Positions 5,379 through 8,961 of a DNA stretch of 8,961 nucleotides are shown here, in pieces (position 1 is the first letter of the stretch; every line of letters starts with the position of its first letter). The notes below the pieces were generated by a model. That model searched no databases and was not told the DNA's origin. It saw only the letters and a program-made list of their open reading frames with translations. Location of the stretch: assembly GCA_017354515.1 (NCBI GenBank), contig JAFMQT010000157.1:1-8961 (forward strand), in the 5' to 3' direction. The position numbers and the translations under genes are program-made. The DNA comes from Nocardia sp. Its GTDB lineage: Bacteria; Actinomycetota; Actinomycetes; Mycobacteriales; Mycobacteriaceae.

Positions 5379-7004
5379 ATGAACCCATCGACAGCGCAGG
5401 CCCAGGTCGTAGTCGACGAGCTGGTACGCGGCGGCGTCAGCGATGTCGTGCTGTGTCCCGGCTCGCGGAACGCGCCGCTGGCCTTCGCGCTGCGGGCCGC
5501 CGACGCGGCCGGGCGCTTGCGTCTGCATATGCGCATCGATGAGCGGACCGCGGGATTCCTCGCCATCGGAATGGCGGTGTCCAGCGGTGCGCCCGTCCCG
5601 GTGGTGATGACCTCCGGGACCGCCGTGGCCAATCTGGGCCCGGCTGTGCTGGAAGCGAATTACGCCCGGCAACCGTTGATCGTGCTCAGCGCCAACCGCC
5701 CGTACGAAATGCTCGGCAGCGGGGCGAATCAGACCGTCGAGCAGTTCGGTCTGTTCGGAAGTCAGGTGCGCGCCGCGATCAGCCTGGGGTTGGCCGAGCA
5801 GGAGGCTGGCTATCGCCGCCAGAACAGCGTGTGGCGGGCCGCGGTCTGCCGGGTGCTGGCCGCCGCCCGCGGCACCCGCTCGGGCAATGCCGGCCCCGTG
5901 CATTTCGATATTCCGCTGCGTGAACCTCTGGTGCCCGATGCCCTTGCCGGAGAAGAGATTCCGCTCGGCCGCACCGGGTCGCGGCCGTGGACCATCGGGC
6001 AGTACGCGACCCTGGACGTACCGCTCGAGATCGACCTGACACCCGATACGGTCGTGGTCTCCGGCCACGGCGCCGGCCACCGGCCCGAACTCGCGGCGTT
6101 GCCGACTGTCGCCGAGCCGACCGCCACCATGCCGGGCCCGGCGCTGCACCCGCTGGCGCTCTCGCTGCTGAAACCCGAGCAAGCCATCATCATCGGCCGC
6201 CCGACCCTGCATCGTCAGGTGTCGAAGGTGCTGGCCGATCCCGATGTCACGGTGTTCGCCCTCACCACCGGACCGCGCTGGCCCGATGTGTCGGGCAATG
6301 TGGTCGGAACCGGAACCCGCGCGGTCACCTCCGGGACGCCGCGTCCGGAATGGCTCGAGCGCTGCCGGGAACTGGACAGCGCGGCGCGCGCGGCGGTGCG
6401 CACGGAATTGGCCCGGCACCCCAAACCCACCGGCCTGCACGTGGCCTCGGTGGTGATGAACGCGCTGCGGGACGGCGACCAGCTCCTGCTCGGCGCCTCG
6501 AATCCGGTGCGGGACGCGGCGCTGGTGTCGCATCCGAAGCCAGGCATCAAGGTGCTGTCCAATCGCGGCGTGGCCGGTATCGACGGGACCGTCTCGGGCG
6601 CCGTCGGGGCCGCACTGAGCCATCCCGGCCGCACCCTGGCCCTGATCGGCGATCTGACCTTCCTGCACGATGCCTCGGGGCTGCTGATCGGGCCCACCGA
6701 ACCGCGTCCGGCGGATCTGACGATCGTTGTCGCCAACGACGACGGTGGTGGCATCTTCGAACTTCTCGAACAGGGAGATCCGCAGTACGCGGGCGTTTTC
6801 GAGCGAATCTTCGGAACCCCGCACGGAATGGATCTGGCGGCGTTGTGCGCGGCCTACCGCATTCCGCATCGGCAGGTCGATCCGGTCGAACTCGCCGCCG
6901 AACTGGACCGCAACGCCCACGGCATCCGGGTCCTGGAGGTCGCGACCGAGCGGTCCAGCCTGCGTGAACTCCACGCTGCGGTCAAGGCCGGCCTGCCGCG
7001 ATAA
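5379..7004 (+). CDS. menD: SEPHCHC synthase (MenD)
   Basis: MenD uses thiamine diphosphate and Mg2+ to decarboxylate 2-oxoglutarate and add the product to isochorismate, the first committed step of menaquinone synthesis. The 541-residue protein is full length. Seen: [16 protein letters not shown] (23-38), the catalytic Glu55 in RIDERTAGF that activates Th[18 protein letters not shown] (78-93), [20 protein letters not shown] (104-123), [10 protein letters not shown] (394-403), and the ThDP/Mg site GDLTFLHD (424-431) with the Asn-Asp motif [11 protein letters not shown] (453-463). Arg97, Arg274 and Arg300 appear to match the arginines reported in M. tuberculosis MenD to bind the feedback inhibitor DHNA (Arg97, Arg277, Arg303 there, recalled from memory). 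The ATG at 5379 has AGGG 7 nt upstream. The 167-bp gap before it holds several hairpins, so control before or at translation start is likely. The gene converges with the small gene at 7013. Confidence 0.97.
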   Translation: MNPSTAQAQVVVDELVRGGVSDVVLCPGSRNAPLAFALRAADAAGRLRLHMRIDERTAGFLAIGMAVSSGAPVPVVMTSGTAVANLGPAVLEANYARQPLIVLSANRPYEMLGSGANQTVEQFGLFGSQVRAAISLGLAEQEAGYRRQNSVWRAAVCRVLAAARGTRSGNAGPVHFDIPLREPLVPDALAGEEIPLGRTGSRPWTIGQYATLDVPLEIDLTPDTVVVSGHGAGHRPELAALPTVAEPTATMPGPALHPLALSLLKPEQAIIIGRPTLHRQVSKVLADPDVTVFALTTGPRWPDVSGNVVGTGTRAVTSGTPRPEWLERCRELDSAARAAVRTELARHPKPTGLHVASVVMNALRDGDQLLLGASNPVRDAALVSHPKPGIKVLSNRGVAGIDGTVSGAVGAALSHPGRTLALIGDLTFLHDASGLLIGPTEPRPADLTIVVANDDGGGIFELLEQGDPQYAGVFERIFGTPHGMDLAALCAAYRIPHRQVDPVELAAELDRNAHGIRVLEVATERSSLRELHAAVKAGLPR

Positions 7005-7012
7005 CGCGGCGG
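6993..7012. terminator. Convergent terminator-like hairpin overlapping the menD stop
   Basis: Bases 6993-7000 pair with 7005-7012 in an 8-bp stem (GCCGCG/CGCGGC core, one G-U) closed by an ATAA loop. The menD stop codon TAA (7002-7004) is in the loop, and the structure ends directly before the stop of the convergent gene at 7013. It could serve both strands. There is no U-tract. Confidence 0.5.
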
Positions 7013-7228
7013 TCAGTCCGGTTCGCCGACGCGGTCGTAGTCGTCGTCGATCGGCACCACGATGGCCTGCTCGAGCACATCTGCCTCGGCGGCCTCGCGA
7101 TCGGCCAGGCTCAGCCCGGATTCGCCGGTGGTGAGCGGCTCGTCCGATTCCACGGTGAGATCCTGCTCCAGCCGGTCGACCTGCGGAATCGCATCGATGC
7201 CGGCGGTGTCGAAACTGCGATCGGTCAT
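7013..7228 (-). CDS. Small, highly acidic hypothetical protein (71 aa)
   Basis: The start is well supported: AAGGAGT (7240-7234 on the minus strand) lies close before the ATG. The protein has 21 Asp/Glu, only 4 Arg, no Lys, no Cys and no Trp, a net charge of about -17. It has no signal peptide or membrane segment. Short hydrophobic runs (IDAIPQVDRLEQDL near 11-24 and DVLEQAIVVPIDDDYDR near 50-66) share a repeated L/V-E-Q-pattern, D/E-rich on both sides, as if two related short helices or binding motifs flank a Gly/Ser/Thr-rich middle. I do not recognise a named family. It is probably largely disordered or partner-bound. It lies 131 bp after the diflavin reductase on the same strand and 8 bp from the menD stop. 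A role with either neighbour is not indicated. Confidence 0.8.
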   Translation of the reverse strand: MTDRSFDTAGIDAIPQVDRLEQDLTVESDEPLTTGESGLSLADREAAEADVLEQAIVVPIDDDYDRVGEPD

Positions 7229-7330
7229 CGGTTACTCCTTCGCTATCGATATCGCCTGATGGTCGGATCGTGCGGACCCCGTCATTCGAGGATGCCCTGC
7301 CAGTTCCCGCCGGGCAACCTCCGGAGCCAT

Positions 7331-7352
7331 CGTGCACACCGGCCGTGCACAC
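7331..7352. repeat. Direct/inverted repeat CGTGCACAC after the diflavin reductase gene
   Basis: CGTGCACAC occurs at 7331-7339 and 7344-7352. Because its core GTGCAC is self-complementary, the pair also forms a 6-bp hairpin with a 7-nt loop. It lies 8 nt after the stop codon of the minus-strand reductase gene, a position fitting a weak terminator. No U-tract follows. Confidence 0.35.
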
Positions 7353-7359
7353 TGCCAGC

Positions 7360-8961
7360 TCAGTACACGTCGCGGAGGTAGCGTTTCTCGGCGATCAACT
7401 GCTTCCGGAAGGCGAGCGCGGCGTCATCGTCGAGCTTGCCGTGGATGCGGACGATTTCGAGCAGGGTCTCGTCGACATCGCGGGCCATCCGGGTGGCATC
7501 GCCGCAGACGTAGAAGTAGGCGCCCTCGCGCAGCCACGACCACAGCTCGGCGCCGTGTTCGATCATCCGGTTCTGGACATAGATCCGCTCCCGCTGATCC
7601 CGGGAGAAGGCCAGATCGAGCCGGGTCAGGAAACCGGAGCGGAACATATCCTCGAGCTCGCTCCGATAGTAGAAGTTGTCCCGGGCGTACTGATCGCCGA
7701 AGAACAACCAGTTCTTACCCCGGCAGCCCAGGGCTCGGCGCTGGTGCAGGAATCCGCGGAAGGGTGCGATTCCGGTTCCCGGGCCGACCATGATCATCGG
7801 TGCGTTCGGGTCCAGTGGCGGCCGGAAATGCGGTGAGCGCTGGAGGAATACCGGCACACCCGGCTCCTGCTCACGATCGGCGAGGAAGGTCGAGCACACG
7901 CCGCCCCGAGGTTTGCCCGGCGTGCCGTATCGCACCACCCCCACCGTCAGCTCGATTTCGCGGGGACTGACCAGCGGGCTCGAGGAAATCGAATACTGGC
8001 GCGGCTGCAGCTTTTTCAGCACCGCCGACCATTCGACGAGATCGGCGCGCACCGGAAAATCGGTCAGGACATCGCAGGCGTGCCGGTCCCACAGGTACCG
8101 GTCCAGCTCATTGCGGTTGGATCGGCGTAGCAGTTTCGCCAATCGCGGACTCCGATTGTGTTCGGCGATGAAATTCAGCAGATAACCGCTGATCTTGGTG
8201 ATATCGAATTGGGTGCGTAGCGCATCGGTGAGCGCGACCTCGCGGCCGTCGATCTCGATCGGATGCGAGCCGTCCAGTCCGGTCGCTGCCAGCCAGCGAT
8301 CCACGGCCGCCGCGGAATTGGCCGGCCACACCCCCAGACTGTCGCCGACCTCATAGGCGGCGTCGTGGTCACCCAGGTCGAATCCGAACCGGCGCACCTC
8401 CTTCTCCGATCCCGGTCGCGACAGCAGTTCGTTGCGGACCAGGGGGGCGAGCACCGGGGACTGCCGGGTGAACGGCGCCGCGACGGCCGTGCGCGGTGGC
8501 GTCGCGGTCCGGGTGGCGGTGCGTTCCAGCACGGTGACACCACCGGCAGGCGCCGGTGGGGCGGCCGGGCCGCCGCTCGAATCCGGTTCGGCGGCACCGT
8601 CGTCGCCGAGCGCGGTGAGCACGGCGGCGGTCCACTGCTCCGAGAGCTCCGCATGGTCCGGTTCGCTGTCGACGCGGTCCAGCAGCCGGGTACCCCCGCG
8701 CTCGGCCAGCAGCTGATCGAGTTTGCGGCCGTATCCGCAGAAGTCGTCATAGGAGGAGTCGCCGAGCGCGAAGACGCCGTAGCGCAGTCCGGTGCAGCGG
8801 GTCCGGCTCTCCCGCAGCCGTTCCCAGAAATCGGTGGCGTTGTCCGGCGGGCCGCCGTCGCCGAAGGTGCTGGTGATCAGCAGAACATCGCCGGTCAGTT
8901 GGGGCAGCTCGAACGAGTTCATCTCCGCCAGTCGCGGAGTGTGCCCGTGTTCGGACAGGGT
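7360..8961 (-). CDS. CysJ-like diflavin reductase (sulfite reductase flavoprotein alpha type), 5' end missing
   Basis: The frame runs off the window with 533 residues visible. The Met at 8922 is internal: 13 upstream codons (TLSEHGHTPRLAE) continue a flavodoxin domain. Order: the later part of an FMN flavodoxin domain (TSTFGDGGPPDNATDFW, then FALGDSSYDDFCGYG), an Ala/Pro/Thr-rich linker (about 120-163), the FAD domain (RQYSISSSP, GGVCSTFL), and the NADPH domain (VGPGTGIAPFRGFLHQRR, FFGDQYARDNFYY, FSRDQRERIYVQ, YVCGDATRMARDV), ending KRYLRDVY, almost as in enteric CysJ. The SR and YVQ residues favour NADPH over NADH. It passes electrons from NADPH through FAD and FMN to a partner, such as a sulfite reductase hemoprotein or a nitrate reductase. 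In many actinobacteria this module is the C-terminal part of a long molybdopterin nitrate reductase fusion; whether that applies here lies outside the window. No partner is seen. Confidence 0.9.
   Translation of the reverse strand, partial: TLSEHGHTPRLAEMNSFELPQLTGDVLLITSTFGDGGPPDNATDFWERLRESRTRCTGLRYGVFALGDSSYDDFCGYGRKLDQLLAERGGTRLLDRVDSEPDHAELSEQWTAAVLTALGDDGAAEPDSSGGPAAPPAPAGGVTVLERTATRTATPPRTAVAAPFTRQSPVLAPLVRNELLSRPGSEKEVRRFGFDLGDHDAAYEVGDSLGVWPANSAAAVDRWLAATGLDGSHPIEIDGREVALTDALRTQFDITKISGYLLNFIAEHNRSPRLAKLLRRSNRNELDRYLWDRHACDVLTDFPVRADLVEWSAVLKKLQPRQYSISSSPLVSPREIELTVGVVRYGTPGKPRGGVCSTFLADREQEPGVPVFLQRSPHFRPPLDPNAPMIMVGPGTGIAPFRGFLHQRRALGCRGKNWLFFGDQYARDNFYYRSELEDMFRSGFLTRLDLAFSRDQRERIYVQNRMIEHGAELWSWLREGAYFYVCGDATRMARDVDETLLEIVRIHGKLDDDAALAFRKQLIAEKRYLRDVY

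Noticed and set aside
5193..7352. 719-residue minus-strand open frame opposite menD
   Set aside because: It is the antisense shadow of menD in high-GC DNA, extending over the intergenic regions. Its Arg/Gly/His-rich composition matches no family, while menD is certain.
7270..7836. 188-residue plus-strand frame opposite the 3' end of the diflavin reductase
   Set aside because: Antisense shadow of the NADPH-binding domain, with no ribosome-binding site or family resemblance.

Overview
The window is high-GC (roughly two-thirds G+C by eye) with dense, short-spaced genes, many GTG starts and G/C-ending codons. The MenB, MenD and MenE sequences are of the actinobacterial type, so this is very probably a member of the Mycobacteriales, most like Nocardia or Rhodococcus. 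The species cannot be named from sequence alone. The core is a menaquinone (vitamin K2) biosynthesis locus. I see no insertion sequence, tRNA, rRNA, CRISPR array or phage gene.

Layout. Positions 1-3913 are one minus-strand series, read from right to left: menB (start 3913), a small VOC/glyoxalase-fold protein, menE, a DrrA-type ABC ATPase, and the first codons of its presumed permease partner (start at 46, cut by the window edge). A divergent promoter region (3914-4021) separates this from a plus-strand series: a PaaI-like hot-dog thioesterase (4022-4678, apparently leaderless), a 148-residue conserved protein of unknown function (4765-5211), and menD (5379-7004). The gap before menD holds several RNA-hairpin-capable dyads, including a perfect 12-bp inverted repeat 24 nt before the menD start codon. 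menD converges with a 71-residue very acidic minus-strand protein (7013-7228); a hairpin overlaps the menD stop codon. At the right end (7360-8961, minus) is the C-terminal part of a CysJ-like FMN/FAD/NADPH diflavin reductase, whose 5' end lies outside the window.

How the genes work together. MenD makes SEPHCHC from isochorismate and 2-oxoglutarate. MenE activates o-succinylbenzoate to its CoA thioester. MenB cyclises that to 1,4-dihydroxy-2-naphthoyl-CoA (DHNA-CoA). DHNA-CoA must then be hydrolysed, and a hot-dog thioesterase divergently paired with menB is a natural, though unproven, candidate for that step. MenF, MenH, MenC, MenA and MenG are not in the window. The VOC protein and the unknown 148-residue protein lie inside the locus and may be linked to the pathway only by position. 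The DrrAB-type exporter and the diflavin reductase look like flanking genes.

The window is mostly core metabolism and I do not see a clear new defence or mobile system. The best leads are the candidate DHNA-CoA thioesterase, the hairpin cluster before menD, and the shared divergent promoter with its dyad.
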